NCBI GenBank assembly: GCA_026874595.1
Contig: CM049317.1
Span: 47,826,401-47,890,400, forward strand
Length of the DNA: 64,000 nucleotides
Origin: Sipunculus nudus
Lineage: Eukaryota; Annelida; Sipuncula; Golfingiida; Sipunculidae
Direction: 5' to 3'
Of the stretch, positions 12,226-25,690 are shown one piece after another. Both the position numbers and the translations under genes were made by a program. Under the pieces are notes generated by a model, which had not been told where the DNA came from, made no database searches, and saw only the letters and a program-made list of their open reading frames with translations. The first letter of the stretch is position 1. Each line of letters starts with the position of its first letter.

Positions 12226-12801
12226 TTGATATAAAATGGCAAGAGAAAGATTGGGATTTCAATACATTAAGTGGATCGATGTCTTATTATTATTATTATT
12301 TAATCGTAAAGTGTTTTATAAAATGTTGGTACTAACATATTTTGTAACCTCCAGGTCCACTGTTCACCCATGTGTGTTTCCAGAGAGAAACAGTTACCGT
12401 GGACCTAGAGACTGATGATCTATGTTCTCCGCCAGTAAGGTATTACATCGGATTATTCCACCAGCATCGATCAGCTGCGCACGACTTGACTATAAATTAC
12501 CTTACTTACAATACTGTGTTATCTTTCCTTGCTGCAAATCACTTTTCCAGTCATTCTTAATTCTAGTTTTATACCTCAGCTTTGTCTCAATCACATTGTC
12601 TGGTCAGAAATAAGGTTCTCTGTGATCTTCTTGCGGCTAATCTCGGATCCATTAGACCGTCAGGGAAAATAGGAATGAATTTTCCTAAGTCTTAGATGGT
12701 TGATGGTAATGGGAAAACCCATACACCAGTGTGGCCATAATAAACACCCGACTAAACAACTGTACCAGAAACTCTTGTATATCGAATCTTCAGAAATATA
12801 A

Positions 12802-13078
12802 GGCAAAAAGGTATGATTCTCAGGCATTATTTTTTAAATCAGTGCGGGCGGGCGATTTTTGTTTACCTTTTTTTGTATGTTTCGATAGAAATGTCATATG
12901 ATCAGGGAAAAGCATGATAATATTTTTTTGCTAAATAGGTAAAAGCACTACATAACAAAGAAAATCTAATCAAAACTGTATTATCTTATTGAAAGATGAA
13001 TATCAAAATAAAATTTTTTGATGCAGCGGGTTAAAATTGACGCGGGCGGTGCCTGAGAACCATACCTCTTTTTTGGCC
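12802..13078 (+). mobile_element. PIF/Harbinger-like MITE, copy 1
   Basis: A 277-bp element bounded by imperfect terminal inverted repeats: left GGCAAAAAGGTATGATTCTC, right end reading inward on the minus strand GGCCAAAAAAGAGGTATGG. It is flanked on both sides by TAA (12799-12801 and 13079-13081), the 3-bp TWA target duplication typical of PIF/Harbinger transposons. The subterminal region is strikingly CpG-rich (GCGGGCGGGCGAT). No coding capacity, so a transposase from elsewhere is needed. A second copy in the opposite orientation lies at 54359-54657, also between TAA repeats. Confidence 0.85.
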
Positions 13079-13081
13079 TAA

Positions 13082-14316
13082 GTTGGGATTTTACTTTCGT
13101 GGGTCACGGTAATCCACGAATTCATGATTCCATCGATAAAAAATCCCCAGTTTTATCTATACTTATATCCGCTGGCTGACGAGTTTTCAATAAAGGTATA
13201 TAAAACTGTCTATTACTATTTTATGAATGCTATTTGTGCATATCATAAATATCCTAATTTACTTTTCCAGTATATTATCAGTAATAATTCTTGATTTATA
13301 AATATTCTGTTGTCCATTCCATTATTTTCTCTGATATCGGACATACAAGGTCCCCTAACACGATGATTAAGGATGAAAATAAAACAGAATAAAAATCTAT
13401 ACTTAAAACTTACTACACATATTTCAGTGTTCGGTACGATGGTTACGGCTTTTCATTGACTTAAATGTCAATGGCTATATAAATTGCATCCCGGGGCATT
13501 GCAAATGTACAGAACACTTATTCCGAATATTGCCGACCACAGCTGTGTGCATAAATGAGAACCATAAATAAGACATATGGTACTGCTTCGAATATTTATA
13601 GGTGTCTATAAGATACATGTGAGCCGTATAAAAGCGCCACTGAATAGCAGATGATTAAAATTCCTATCTAGTTGCCAATTTGGTCGATTTCTATGCTTTT
13701 GAATCTCCAAATAGTTGAATGGCTCTTTCCGTGATGTACAGGTGCAGCATATATATAATGTTGCAACATAAAATGTTAAAACCTTCTTTCGGACGGGTCC
13801 AAGTTTAATTTTCCTTCGATCAAGTGAGGGTTTACGTTTCCTGTGGACGTGGCGTGATAACTTAAGAGCCGATGAATCGGTCTGTACGTGTCGGTCACGG
13901 CTGATTAATTTCCTCACTTGATCAGACTCGCAGGGCGAGGGGTTGTTTGCTCAGCCCTGACCGTGATGCAGGCGCACCGGGTGATGAACATCTCAGTCGA
14001 GCCAAAGGTATTTTACATGTGTTCATGTTCTGGTCTCCATTAATAAATTTTCATTTTCTTTCAAAAAATTTAAATACCCCAGGATAATTGTTTTTAAATT
14101 TGAAGTCAACGGTATTATCTGAATCTATAAAATTGTTATAAATATATAAAATCACAGTTTGAATGAATATGTGGGTGAATCTGAGGCTTGCATTTGACCT
14201 AACCCACTGTGGTCATCATAGTTAACCTGATAAGTGTGTGTGTATGCATATTTAAGTGTGTATAAAGTTTGCCTTTTTATATACAAACCTCGTATTCACA
14301 GTTACCTATGTACATT

Positions 14317-14320
<4 letters not shown>
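13082..14320. other. AT-rich DNA, nothing recognised
   Basis: A 103-codon frame on the minus strand (13606-13917) has a basic composition but matches no family I know and has no supporting signal. Confidence 0.45.

Positions 14321-14322
<2 letters not shown>

Positions 14323-14368
<46 letters not shown>
14323..14368 (+). repeat. (TA)n microsatellite
   Basis: About 23 uninterrupted TA dinucleotides. It abuts the truncated MITE on its right and seems to replace that element's left terminus. Confidence 0.97.
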
Positions 14369-14370
<2 letters not shown>

Positions 14371-14371
<1 letters not shown>

Positions 14372-14548
14372 CTCGAAATAACTACCACCAACGAGACCTT
14401 AATAAAGTAATCGCATTTTTTCGTGTTTGTCGTCTAAGCGAGGTCTGATATAAAGAGGAAAAAAAATAATTGGACAGTTAAAATGTAGACGTTATTTCGA
14501 GGGGTTCTCTAAACTGAGATGGTCGTTAGGCGAAGTTTTACTGTATGT
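14371..14548 (+). mobile_element. MITE missing its outer left end
   Basis: CCTCGAAATAAC (about 14372) and its reverse complement GTTATTTCGAGG (about 14491) form the inner parts of terminal inverted repeats. The right terminus continues through AGATGGTCGT to GTTTTACTGTA. On the left the equivalent 45 bp are absent and a TA microsatellite stands there instead. Related to the solo end at 12165-12225. The transposon superfamily cannot be assigned safely. Confidence 0.45.
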
Positions 14549-17440
14549 ATGAAATATATATACTGTAAGAATCGACTTCAAATGTATTAAATCCGTGAAC
14601 AAATGACAGAATAAGAGTAGTGATTGATATCGATTATCAACAGGCCAGAAGCACCGCAGAACTCTATTAATCCTGAGTGCCCTAACACAACACCGCCATG
14701 CAGTCATCGTCAATATTTAATATAACGGTATAAATGATGCCTATGACGCCTGAAAGGATGAGGTCAATCTAATGATTACCCGGCAATAACTCCGCTATTG
14801 TGTCAATGGAAGTTTATGAAATCTTGACATGTCTTTCAGGATATTGAAATATGCTTTCCGGTGGTTTTCAATCAAAAAAGGCAGATTGTTTTAGGGACAG
14901 GAGATCTTGTGATATTTCCACATATAATGATTTCGTCTGTAGTCTGTGACACATTTAGGTGAATACAAGTTCCTAATGGGGTTAATTGTGTTTGTGTTGG
15001 AAGTATAATGGATCGGTATAAACAAGTCTTCATATTCTTAAATTATTTAGTATTGCTGTTATATTTGTTGATATGTAATTTTCCGGATGATCGCTGTGTT
15101 ATCAGTACGCAAAAATATATATCAAACATTTATTTTCATTTTGGTACTTAATTTGATATATATGTCAAGGAATGCCACACCGGTGGATGTATCCTTCGCC
15201 CAAGTTTAGCTTTCAATTGCAGAGTTTATTTTCGTATATGAACAACAACCTTGAAATTCTTTCAAAGCGATGTTTTGGTCTTTGGTAGAGAAAGAGATGT
15301 CTTTACAAGCCATGGTGCACTTAGTTCACTCTGGTTTTTATCCGTAAGACTCATTTGAAGGACACAACACGATAATCACATTACCCACAGCGAGCTGAAC
15401 ATGTATGGAGCATGCCGACATCAGCAGATGGGACCTCTGTGTGGCATGCTTGAGCGGTTAAGAGAGGTGATAGTAATCAGTCATATACTGGAGTGTCCCA
15501 GCACGAATCAACACTGATTGGTTTGTCAGTTTGTCAAGGATTCTCCCTTTTAAGTACCACAAATGTGGTTGTATGTCATTATTTCTGCAGCAATCAAGAT
15601 GCATTGCCTACTCCCAAAACTTCATTTCAGTGAACACGCAAGGACAATCCAATTTCACTTTGTTAACATAAAAATCAACTCTTTTCGAACACTAACATGA
15701 ATATTAATTTCGTCTGAAACTTAACATTCTTCCTGATGAAAAATTAACATAAAACACGTACAATCCTCTCGCCAATGATGTGTTTATTGTACATAAAAAT
15801 GTATTAATCGGACAACTTTCCAGGACACACTTAATAAAAATCTTCCTTAATATAGGTGACAGGGGGTATATTGGATGGAAAGTATGTTTATGTTATCTAT
15901 AAACAAAGAATATTACACCCGTAAAGTTGTCAAACCTACTTTCCTTGATGGTTTATCTTTGTCTTTAAGTAATTCCTCAGATACCATCCGTCAAAGCATA
16001 CCTTTAGATCAAAGGCATAACTAGATATTAAAGCAAGTAAACATAATGCAATCGATAGGCGCTAAATATAAGCATGAGGAGAATGTATGGAGAAGAAGTT
16101 ATACAAAACATAAGTAGTTTTGTACAGTCTCAACAGCTCTCGGTTTCTTCTCCACGATTCCCCGTCAATCCGAGTAAAAACTTAAATTAGTGTCAAACAG
16201 AGCTGGCAGTAATAAAATACACTCAAAGTGACACTCGATGCCACACGATACCCCGTGGGTAACTTTCAGGGATAAATAATATTTCTCGTTTATTGATCAT
16301 TCTGTTTATAATTTAATATTAGATCGTATATAACATGAGACAAACAGAAAGGCTGTTATATCAGACACATTATTTTAATATTTTATAATTACAAGTTGCT
16401 AATATAATATTTTATAAGATATTTGGCAACATTTGAGGATATTTATTAGTTTGAGCCATGCAGTATGAACATGTAACGAGACCACAAGACAGGAAATATA
16501 GTCTTTAGTTGATACAGTAAGAGTATACCTCGATATGATGATACTTAGAGTTACAACTTGTAGGATATTCCCCTATGTCGAATTAGGATAACAAGATGTG
16601 AATCTCCAGGAACAAGCCTCAGATAAACAAGCTGTATATACGGATTGCCAACACAATGATGCTTGAAAGCCTTGTTTTTTATTAATATTTTCCTCTGGGT
16701 AGGAAAGATGCAAAAGCAAATAAATAAATGAATGTGCATCCAATGTGTAAGGGAAATTGTAAAGTATATATAGAAATAATTCCCGTTGCAGTCAGATAGG
16801 ATTGTTGCAGAGGCACCTATTCTACTAAACAAAATGCAGCGATATTGTAAAAGTTTCTTCAATTATATGAAACATCAGCACGACGATATGATACTGAGTT
16901 GTCCACACAATGCGAATTGTCTTTCTTTTTTTTTACAGATCCATGTCTGTAAAACGTACTTTGGATCTATGTGATTATGACCAAACGGAGTGGCAGTGTC
17001 AGTGGGAATTTCTATCATTTAATAAAGCCTGTTTTGGTATAGGTAATAGTAAATTATACGTTGGTCATAATTTGACAATGAAATTAATATTATATACAGT
17101 CACACGATATTTTCTTAATTTTTTGTTGTTTTCATAATACACTGGTTCACATACCATCTATAAAACAATGATAGTCCTGGCAAACAGAGGATTCTTGCCA
17201 TGGTCTGAAAGCTGTTAAGATTGAAAAGAATATGTTCGAGATTTGTCGGGATATAACTTACGAAGAGGATATCACGAGGAAATGGTTGTCTGTAATGGTG
17301 TTCAAATACAGGTCAATTTCATGAGATCCATGGGATCACTTCGAAATAAGATCGTGATAAGAACAAGTGACCCAGGGGTCATGACGCTCAGCCGACATGG
17401 AAGACATTCACACTAGAAATTTTATCATCTGAATGTTGAA
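14549..17440. other. AT-rich DNA, nothing recognised
   Basis: No recognisable genes, tandem arrays or element termini. Confidence 0.5.
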
Positions 17441-18412
17441 TTTTCAGGTTTCCAAGGAGATTTTTCATGGACCTTCCTGGATGCCAAGATATTCTATTTG
17501 CAATAGTTCCGATTTGTACCTGTTAATAGACGACTGCATCTTTGAAGATCTCAAAAATAGAGAAAAAAGCCACCAGTCTGCAGGAACTGGAATAACATTC
17601 CATGGTAAATATACATGCAAATAATCATGGTGATCAATGCATTAGTTTTTTTGAATACTGGAGCTTATGGACAATTTTTTTTATTATTCTGGGGGTACTT
17701 CTGAGCCCCATAGATCATAGGATATGGGTAAGATAGACCTATTTTCAGGTTTAAAAAATCCTGGTGGCACCACCAGTCTGCAGGAACTAATATAACACCA
17801 CATGATGAATCTGCATGCAAGGAATCATGATGATCAATGCATTAGTTGATAGACAATGGAGCTTTTGTATAAACCTAATTTCAAGATTCAAAGGAGATTT
17901 TTCATGGACCTCCCAGGATGTTAAGTTAGAAGTTTCTATATCTAATGGTTACGGTTTGAGCCCTGTTAACAGGTGACCACACCTGTGAAAGTCTAAAAAA
18001 TAGAGTAAAAATTCGTAAAAAATTTGAAAAAAAAAATTACAGGTTGCGACACCTGTTTGCAGGAACTGATGAAACATACCATGATCAATAAACATGCAAA
18101 GTATATATCATGGTGATCAATGCATTAGTTATTTCGATACTGGAGCTATTGTTTCAAATTTTTAATTATATTCGGGGAAGGGGGGGGGTGAGTACTTTTG
18201 AATCCCATAGCCCAAAGGATACGGGAAACAGAGGCCTAATTTCAGGTTTACAAGGAAATATTTAATGGATGTTCTTGGATGTCAAGTTTACAAGATTCTA
18301 GATCTAGCACTTACAATTGTGCCTGGTTAATGGGCGGATGGACAGACGGACGGACGACGAACCAAGAGTGATCGCTATAACTCAGGTGACTTTCAGTCAG
18401 CTGAGCTAAAAA
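17441..18412 (+). repeat. degenerate modular repeat ending in a GGACGG linker and hairpin
   Basis: Three decayed modules repeat in order: a TTTTTCATGGACCT-like block (17459, 17897, 18255), a GCAGGAACT block (17580, 17775, 18061), and ATCATGATGATCAATGCATTAG-like blocks. The unit is irregular, about 360-440 bp. The right end has GGACAGACGGACGGACGACG followed by a stem-loop (TCAGGTGAC, loop TTTCA, GTCAGCTGA) and AGCTAAAAA. I recognise the AGGTGAGCTAAAAA-type hairpin end as common in lophotrochozoan and cnidarian repeats; its mechanism of spread is not established to my knowledge. Confidence 0.7.
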
Positions 18413-21180
18413 CGGAGCTTAAATATTTATCATTTTTAACAACTCCATTGTAGGTCTAGATGGGAGGCCATTTATTACGTCAATGACAAAACTCTTGTTC
18501 GTCTCTACAAGCAGTGAATATTCTAGCCATGCATCCTGCAGACATATTTCTCCTGCCGCACCTATCCGCAAATATAGTGTTTCTTTTAGGATGTGAATAA
18601 ACTTTTCCCTCAGTGATGCTGCTTACAGTAGGAGGTCAACACCACAGGCAGATCTTTATTGAGTAACCCCTAGTTAAGACAATAAATATTAATGACCTGG
18701 AATTTGTCATGTGTACGAAGTCATTCACCGGCTGCTTTTGAATGGATCTTGAGAATAAGGATACAGGTCATAGACAAATGAGAAAAAAATCACAGTAAAC
18801 CACCTGATATAACAGTCTAGACTGTCAAGGACTGCTGTAAACAATATGGTTATAAATCTTCAACTAAAATACAGTGTTTGATGATTCCATCCTTGGGAAA
18901 TAGTTAAGTAATTCCATTTGGCTCCCATTAAGTCGTTTGTTTAAATTCGTCTTGGACAAAAGTGATCAGTTTGCTTATTCAGCAATAAGGTTAATTTTGA
19001 CTAAAAGCCAAACGGCGCGAAATTGGTCTTTGGCTTCACTTGGCTAATTAATAATTTGTCTGTGATCTGAGTAAAAAGATGAGTCTTATTGGTTTAAATA
19101 ATGCATTTTGGAAACTTCTCTTGAAGTAAGCTTTCTTTTACTTATTTTTCATCATACTCTTTCTGAAGATTATTTGGAGTTAGGAGCTCTTGCTGACCTA
19201 TTGATACCCGTAAATTTTACCGTCTTGGCTAAAAGAATATTCACATCATATTCATAAAAGAATATAAACATCACGCAATGTTTTATCAAGAAGGGTGGGT
19301 CTCTGATATCGATTCCCAGTACGCCGTCATGGTATATGTATATGTGATATTCTTCAAAATTAAATCGCTAAATCGATATAGGCACATGGTTTTATGTATT
19401 TAGTGTTCTCTTCTGTGACCTACTGCGAAGATCTACTGAAGTTGCGTTATTTATGGTATAACTGTAACTTATGGTATAACTGTAACTAGCAGTAAACTGA
19501 CATCCGTATATGCAGTATGTATCACAAAGTGCTTAATGGTTGTGATTAATTGAAAACAAATTTTACTCATTACCCTTTTGAATAAAAATGCCTTAGTGTT
19601 ACCTCGCATAAAGAGCTATATGGGCTTGGATTTAAAATGTAGATTTTATAAAATATATACTTCCTGTTACATACTCCCACGTCCAACTTCGTAACCAGTT
19701 GGTTAGCTACGGGTCACTTCCGTCTCTTTTTCTTTCCTTTCCCGCTATTCCCACTGTATGCATGGAATGTATACCAGACAAATCTCGCAATGATACTAAT
19801 GTTTCAAACGTAATTCATTTTATACCTAACAAAAGCGGGTGGAAACTCTCTTCCTCTTCGATTGAAGAACTTTTATCGCTTCTCACGGTTAACACTTGTG
19901 TTAAATCTAGGTAAAAACTGCTTGGTGTTGACCTGTCACCACCTTGATTCAGTTACCACCAGGTAGGCTTTTTTGATCCTGTCAAAAGTCCACGAAATCG
20001 AAGCAGGAGAATGTCTAACTAAACCTGTATGACAGGATTATTTTCAAGGAAAAACCGGTTATAAGCGGTTTATAAAAGTTATATACAAGTTATGTACAAT
20101 TGAAAAAAATACTGATGACGTCATACGGACTGACACTTCCCATTGTGTTGTATTTGAAAATAAAATTCAAATAAAGTATTTCGTAAAATTTTTTTTCATG
20201 TTAACCAGTGGTTGCCATTAAACTCTACTGAGATAATTAATAGTAGACAAAATCTTTTTTTTCGGGACTTTGAATCGCATCATTCTGTTCACTGCAGGTA
20301 TATTGCGTTTCACTATTTGATTTTTTTTTTCGTTCGGGCTCGGCAGTTTCAGAAGTGGTATCATCCACAGGATTACGTTAGCCTAAGGCAGCATTTGGAG
20401 CGTGTCTGTGTTATCTGTGATGTAATGCAGCCCGCTTCACAAAATCGATCCACCCCTGGGAGAGTTTGGCAATGTTATGCCCCCTAAACCACGGCTAATC
20501 TGTAAAATGGTGACCTCTGATATGGAACTGAGAGTTCATAGAACGGATGTCGCCTGTTCCGAGTTATGTATAAGTTGTCTAGAGAGAGACCCTGGTCTAT
20601 ACGTTGGCAGGGGACATGGAGACACATTGTTTATGTACTGACGGTCTGCCAGGGTGTTCCTCCATACCTTTTGTCCCAACAAAGCAATCTCAGTTGCCAC
20701 ACTTTCACATAAACCAATTCCAATTCACCCTCTTTTCCACTGGCATTATGTTTTTATACAAGCTGAGTTCTCAGCATTAATTCAATCTTTATTATTCAAA
20801 CTAATGTCATTTACAATACAATTTGAAATACCTATTATCATACTTTATGTAAAACAAACCCATATATGGTATCTTGTTAAAAGATCTACACATTATATAT
20901 CGAAGTTAGATTCGTTAATTATGATAATATTATATAATTTATATAATTCGCATTTATAGCTATATAATTACGGTTCATAGTTTTATACCTCAGATTTTCA
21001 AAATATGTTACAGCTGTGAAAAATGTGTTTTCTGTTAGCAATAATTATTAATCATCATAAAACAGGCTAGGGACCTTTTCCCGTAGAATTACGTTTTGGT
21101 AACGTCTTTCTTTGCTAATGAGCTCAACCTTTTTCTCTTAACATTTTACAGTTTAACCATAATAATTATTTTGCAGTAGA
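18413..21180. other. mostly single-copy DNA
   Basis: A small 18-bp duplication (TTATGGTATAACTGTAAC, twice, 19451-19486) and otherwise nothing recognisable. Frames up to about 101 codons (20654-20959) have no domain signature. Confidence 0.5.
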
Positions 21181-21188
21181 AAGTTCTT

Positions 21189-21545
21189 CGGCTTCTGTCG
21201 CTCCGGAGTAGAGCACAAGACTCAAGCCTGGGGTTCGTGAGTTCGAATCTCAACCAAAGCGGTGAGATTTTTCATGGTAGGTCCCACCCAGGGTGAGCGC
21301 TTTGCAGGCTTAATGGAAAGACTACATGTGCCCGACAGTCATGGTTAACTCACAAACGAGTGCGCCTTTCGGGGGTTCCTCGGTGTTATGACCGAGCAAT
21401 AGGGATGACACACACCCAGGACCTGCGGGAGTGGTACATCGAGCCTGGTTGACTATTGGATAATCGAGCGTAAGCCTCTGTCTCATAATCCGAAGCTGGA
21501 ATGGAAATTTGCAGATGTTCACAGTACTTAGTCAAGTAATCATTC
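21189..21545 (+). repeat. SINE family B, copy 1 (plus)
   Basis: Starts with a tRNA-like head (GGCTTCTGTCGCTCCGGAG, then the B-box-like AGTTCGAATCT at 21241). The body shares the phrases CGGTGAG, AGGGTGAGCGCT, GCAGGCTTAATG, GTTCCTCGGTG, ATGACCGAGCA, GGGGATGA-like and ACCCAGGACC with copies at 32770-33184 and 42811-43185. The tail shares GGAATGGAAATTTGCAGATG with their GGAAATGGAAACTCTGCAGA. The A box is mutated. Non-autonomous: a LINE supplies the enzyme. Confidence 0.85.
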
Positions 21546-22510
21546 AAAACTGGAGGCAGTTACGTCCACCAAAAGAAAAAGCTCTATTAAAATTGAAATA
21601 GAACCAGGATAATACAATTTAATAAAGACAGGTGACATGGTCATGCAACTGGTTGCACGCTGAAAGCAGGGTACGAAATATTTTATGATAAACATTAATA
21701 TTATTATTATTATTATTATTATTATATCATATTCATTTAGCAATCTTTTCACCCAATTATAGTGTTCAAAAGTGCTTTACATTGAACATTTCTTATATAA
21801 TAATAAACAAAATGTAAATAGCTTAATATCAAAATACAAATTATACAATTACTGAATCTTACGCAGTATAAACTGATTAAACATTAAAAATACTAAGAAA
21901 TTTTTGAAAAAAAATATGCACAGTCATGTTTTCTTATTTTATTTCATACTAAGTATTTCGTTACTAGATTTATTGAAATTTACATAAAAAATCTACCCAG
22001 GGTCTTAATAGAAGAAGCTATATTTTGTTATGTAAGTAAATAGTCACGATTACCTGAAAAAAATAGTCGTATAAACTCCTATGCAACATCTTTGCTAGAT
22101 TGCTGAAGATGATACGTGGAAGTTTGGCCGTGTTAATAAAAATAACGCACACAACCCCAATTGATATTAAATATTTCGTTACTAGGTTTATTGAATTATA
22201 CATGAAAAAGTACAGTACACAGAAAGCATGTTAATCCTTTCATATTTGAATGTCATACTTTTATCGTTTGCAGGATGATGCTATTGATCAAAGTGATTAC
22301 TCAAAATACTCAACAAAAAGAGTCGGAGGCGTGGATTCCGTAGTTATCAAATTCAATCCGCAAATATTGTTTGTACAACTCTTGTGCAGTAATCTTCCGG
22401 GATAGGACACTGTGACAGCAACCAATCCAGCTGTTTCGACGAAATGTCCTCAGTTTCGATAGATTTTATTTCTTTCGGAATAAACACTTTAACCAGTAAC
22501 GTGCTGGTAA

Positions 22511-22511
<1 letters not shown>
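21546..22511. other. AT-rich DNA with a short (ATT)n tract
   Basis: An ATT/TTA trinucleotide tract lies at about 21699-21725. AAATATTTCGTTACTAG-like phrases at 21950 and 22170 suggest a small local duplication with substitutions. No gene seen. Confidence 0.5.
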
Positions 22512-22567
<56 letters not shown>

Positions 22568-22568
22568 C
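22512..22568 (+). repeat. compound (TC)n(TA)n microsatellite
   Basis: About 17 TC units run directly into about 11 TA units. Confidence 0.97.
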
Positions 22569-22637
22569 CTAGTGTTTCAATTACACTCGTTGTAGAAAAG
22601 TGCTTAATGCAGCTAAGCAGAGCATGTTTACTGAGCA

Positions 22638-22685
22638 TTAAATACGCCAAATCATTTTGTAACAAAATGATTTGACGTGTTTAAA
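22638..22685. repeat. long stem-loop between two TA microsatellites
   Basis: Arms of 21 bp (ending CAAATCATTTT and AAAATGATTTG) around the loop GTAAC, with only two mismatches in the arms, both C/T transitions. It lies in a ~120-bp non-TA segment (22569-22691) held between two (TA)n tracts, as if an element had landed in a TA microsatellite. Its identity is unknown. Confidence 0.7.
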
Positions 22686-22688
22686 CTC

Positions 22689-22691
<3 letters not shown>

Positions 22692-22747
<56 letters not shown>

Positions 22748-22761
22748 ATATATATATATAT
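22692..22761 (+). repeat. (TA)n microsatellite with internal (TAA)n
   Basis: About 20 TA units, then ATAATAATAATAATAAT, then more TA. Confidence 0.97.
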
Positions 22762-25184
22762 TGTGGTCTCCTAATTACATGTTTTGATATATTACACAAT
22801 ATTTATAATTCAACTATCTCAGTATCAGAAACAGGTAGTATACCCTGATTGACATGTCTGAAGGATACGTGACTTTGGTAAAGTTTGATTATCGCTAGTT
22901 TTCCTGAAATTATTGGTAAAAACATTTGTTTTATTGATACATCCTTTTGATCTATCGGGCAAGGTTACTGAAATATGTAAAATAATGGGACATTTAGAGC
23001 TTCCAGGAAACACAGAGGCCTACAAATGTTAAATGATGCATGGTTTAATGTGTCCTTTTGTATAATCATAATTGCATTTGGAATTGCATGCAACTACCTG
23101 GGAGATCAATACTTAAACTCAGAATGTACTAAATAGTACGCCCTACAACTCGTGTGTGTTTTATTAAAAGGTTAAGGGACGTGGTAATATACAACGGGAA
23201 GGTTATATACAAATGGCCTCATAAATCCGCCCCTAATGACAACACACTTGTTCTAATGTGAAAAGGTTGTATAACCCACAGCTTATCCGTGAGAAAATGT
23301 GACCATAAACCAGCGTTGTGGCTCTGTATGTGACTGCGTCCTCGTACCGGAAGACGATATGGGTCAAAAGGAAGATGTAACAGTCATAAACCTTTATTTA
23401 ATGAAGCAATCTGCAACGAAATTGTTGAGAATTACATCCCCTGTTAAAATCCTTCAAGCTAATCTGCCCTCCCGAATACGAACAGGTGTTTACCCAGCTA
23501 GCCAAATATAGTTACCTCAACGCTGTACTAACTGTCGTGTTTTAGTTTGGATAGTGTTTTTCCTTTAACAGCAAAATAACGTGAATCAGGAAAGTTTTAT
23601 TGCAGAAATACTAACTTTTTTTCACAACAAACGTTGCCAGAAGGTTTTGATATGGAGCGTATCTGATGTTTCTGCAATGTTGTAAGGGCGTGTTTAGCTA
23701 GTGTTAAATACTAATTGTCGTGTTTTAGTTGGGTAATTATTATATTAATAACCTAATTAACATGCCGTAAAATGTGGGGTTCATTGTCGCTGTAGTTTTG
23801 TGAGACTCTGATTATCATTTATCCAAACACTTAAAAGGTCACATAAGTAATCGGTGAAATCTTAATAACAACATTAAAGCAATGATTCTGAATACTCTTT
23901 AACAATTAATTTAGCTAATACCATGATGGAATTTTAGAATTGACATATTATATTAAATTACAATAAACATTAGGACATCACGATTTATATTAATATTAAT
24001 TTAAAATGAATAAAATTTATATGAATGTGCTCTTCTACTGAGTTTATTATATACAGATCACTTGGGCTGGCCAGATATATTATTAAATGGTCAATGACAG
24101 TTGAACGACATATTTTGATCGCTTTGTCAATAAACAAAATCGATACAAATTGGTAGAGCAAACCGAACTGGGTTTGTTTTCAACTAAATCTCAATCGTAA
24201 TCCTAGCAATAAAGGCTTAAGTATATGCGAGGAAGCCTGTAGATTGACATTTTAAGTATAATGGAATTAGTAACAAAAATGTTCGCTTAAAGAATTATAT
24301 ATAATGGTCGATAACAATAACAAGTTTGAAGAGCAAGATTAAAAGTAAGTTTCAATCAAATCATAAAAACGTTTGATTCAAAAAGGTAAGGTTCTTCCAT
24401 TATACTTTCAATCACATGGCCTGGAGTTCTTGGTTTGTTTTACTGATATAATTTTGGCCCAGAAGTAGAATTTAATACAATTCCTACGAGGTGTTAGCTG
24501 TATATCACGGAAAGTTTTAACTAACGTGTAATTCAATTTTTAATATAAATGTTACTTCTTTTCATTTCAATAACCTGTTTATGGTGGCTTTGCACATTTT
24601 ACTTTTACAGAAATTTAAAATATAGCGAATATATAAATCCTATAAATTTATATAAGTCAAATGTTCTTATTTACAAATCAGGAGTGACCCATATGTTCAA
24701 AAGGCTGTAAATAGTAATCTGGTGATCCAATGAAGGCTTTAATAAGTTTTATATAAGTTTTATAGAAAAAGATGTTCAATAACACAGAGGTAATAAGATT
24801 GACGTTATTACACGACAATGGATGTGTTTAGTAAAAATTAGTCAAACATTATATATAGATCATTACATTAAAATGATTCAGGAGTATGAATATGTGCTCT
24901 TTATAGTTCTCGGGCAAAATTACTGTTTGTGCGAAAATGAAAGAGACAATTTACATAATTAGGGTTAATTCAAGGAAGCCTGGATTAGTGTGCGTGTGAC
25001 TGCTCCTTTGGCCAACTGCTTCGAGCACATTCCTCGTCTGTCTGTCTCAAGTCTGACACTTCATTTTGCAGAATATAACATTTTCCTTCCGGGAAGAAAA
25101 CTTTTAAAAAGGTCTTCCTTGTCGAGTTACACTGCTACATCGTTTCGTGTTGTACATTTATTTCGTAATTCCTAATTTGCACAA
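22762..25184. other. AT-rich DNA, nothing recognised
   Basis: No recognisable gene, array or element. Confidence 0.5.
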
Positions 25185-25690
25185 AAATGCCTACTGTTGT
25201 TATGAAACTATTATGTATTTAGATATAACCTAAGTACAATAAAGTCAATACTTAACCCTTTCTACAGTGGCAAAGTAAAAAATTGAGAATATACAGGAAA
25301 ACAGGTCTGTAATGAATACATCAAATAAATAAAAATGAAGTATGAAGTTTAATTGTATATTTTAAAACTTGATAACAAAATATGAGTGAAAACTTGTCCA
25401 AACCGTAAAACAATCTGTCACCATTTCCTCTAATATTAAGTGAAATCCAAAAACATTTCAAATTCTGAAAATATTTATGAAAATAAGAATAAAATGCACG
25501 TAAATACAGCATCCTTAACTCAATATAATTATATTTCAGTTTCTGTGTGTCGGAGAAGGGTACCTTTCAAATAAAAAAGATTTCTGGAAATTCATGTTAG
25601 TGTACTTTTGTCCACTTTCTTTTCCAAATGAAGAATGTGTTGTTTCTTAATGGAAATTTGCATTTGTATGAAATAGGTTAAAGAAACAGG

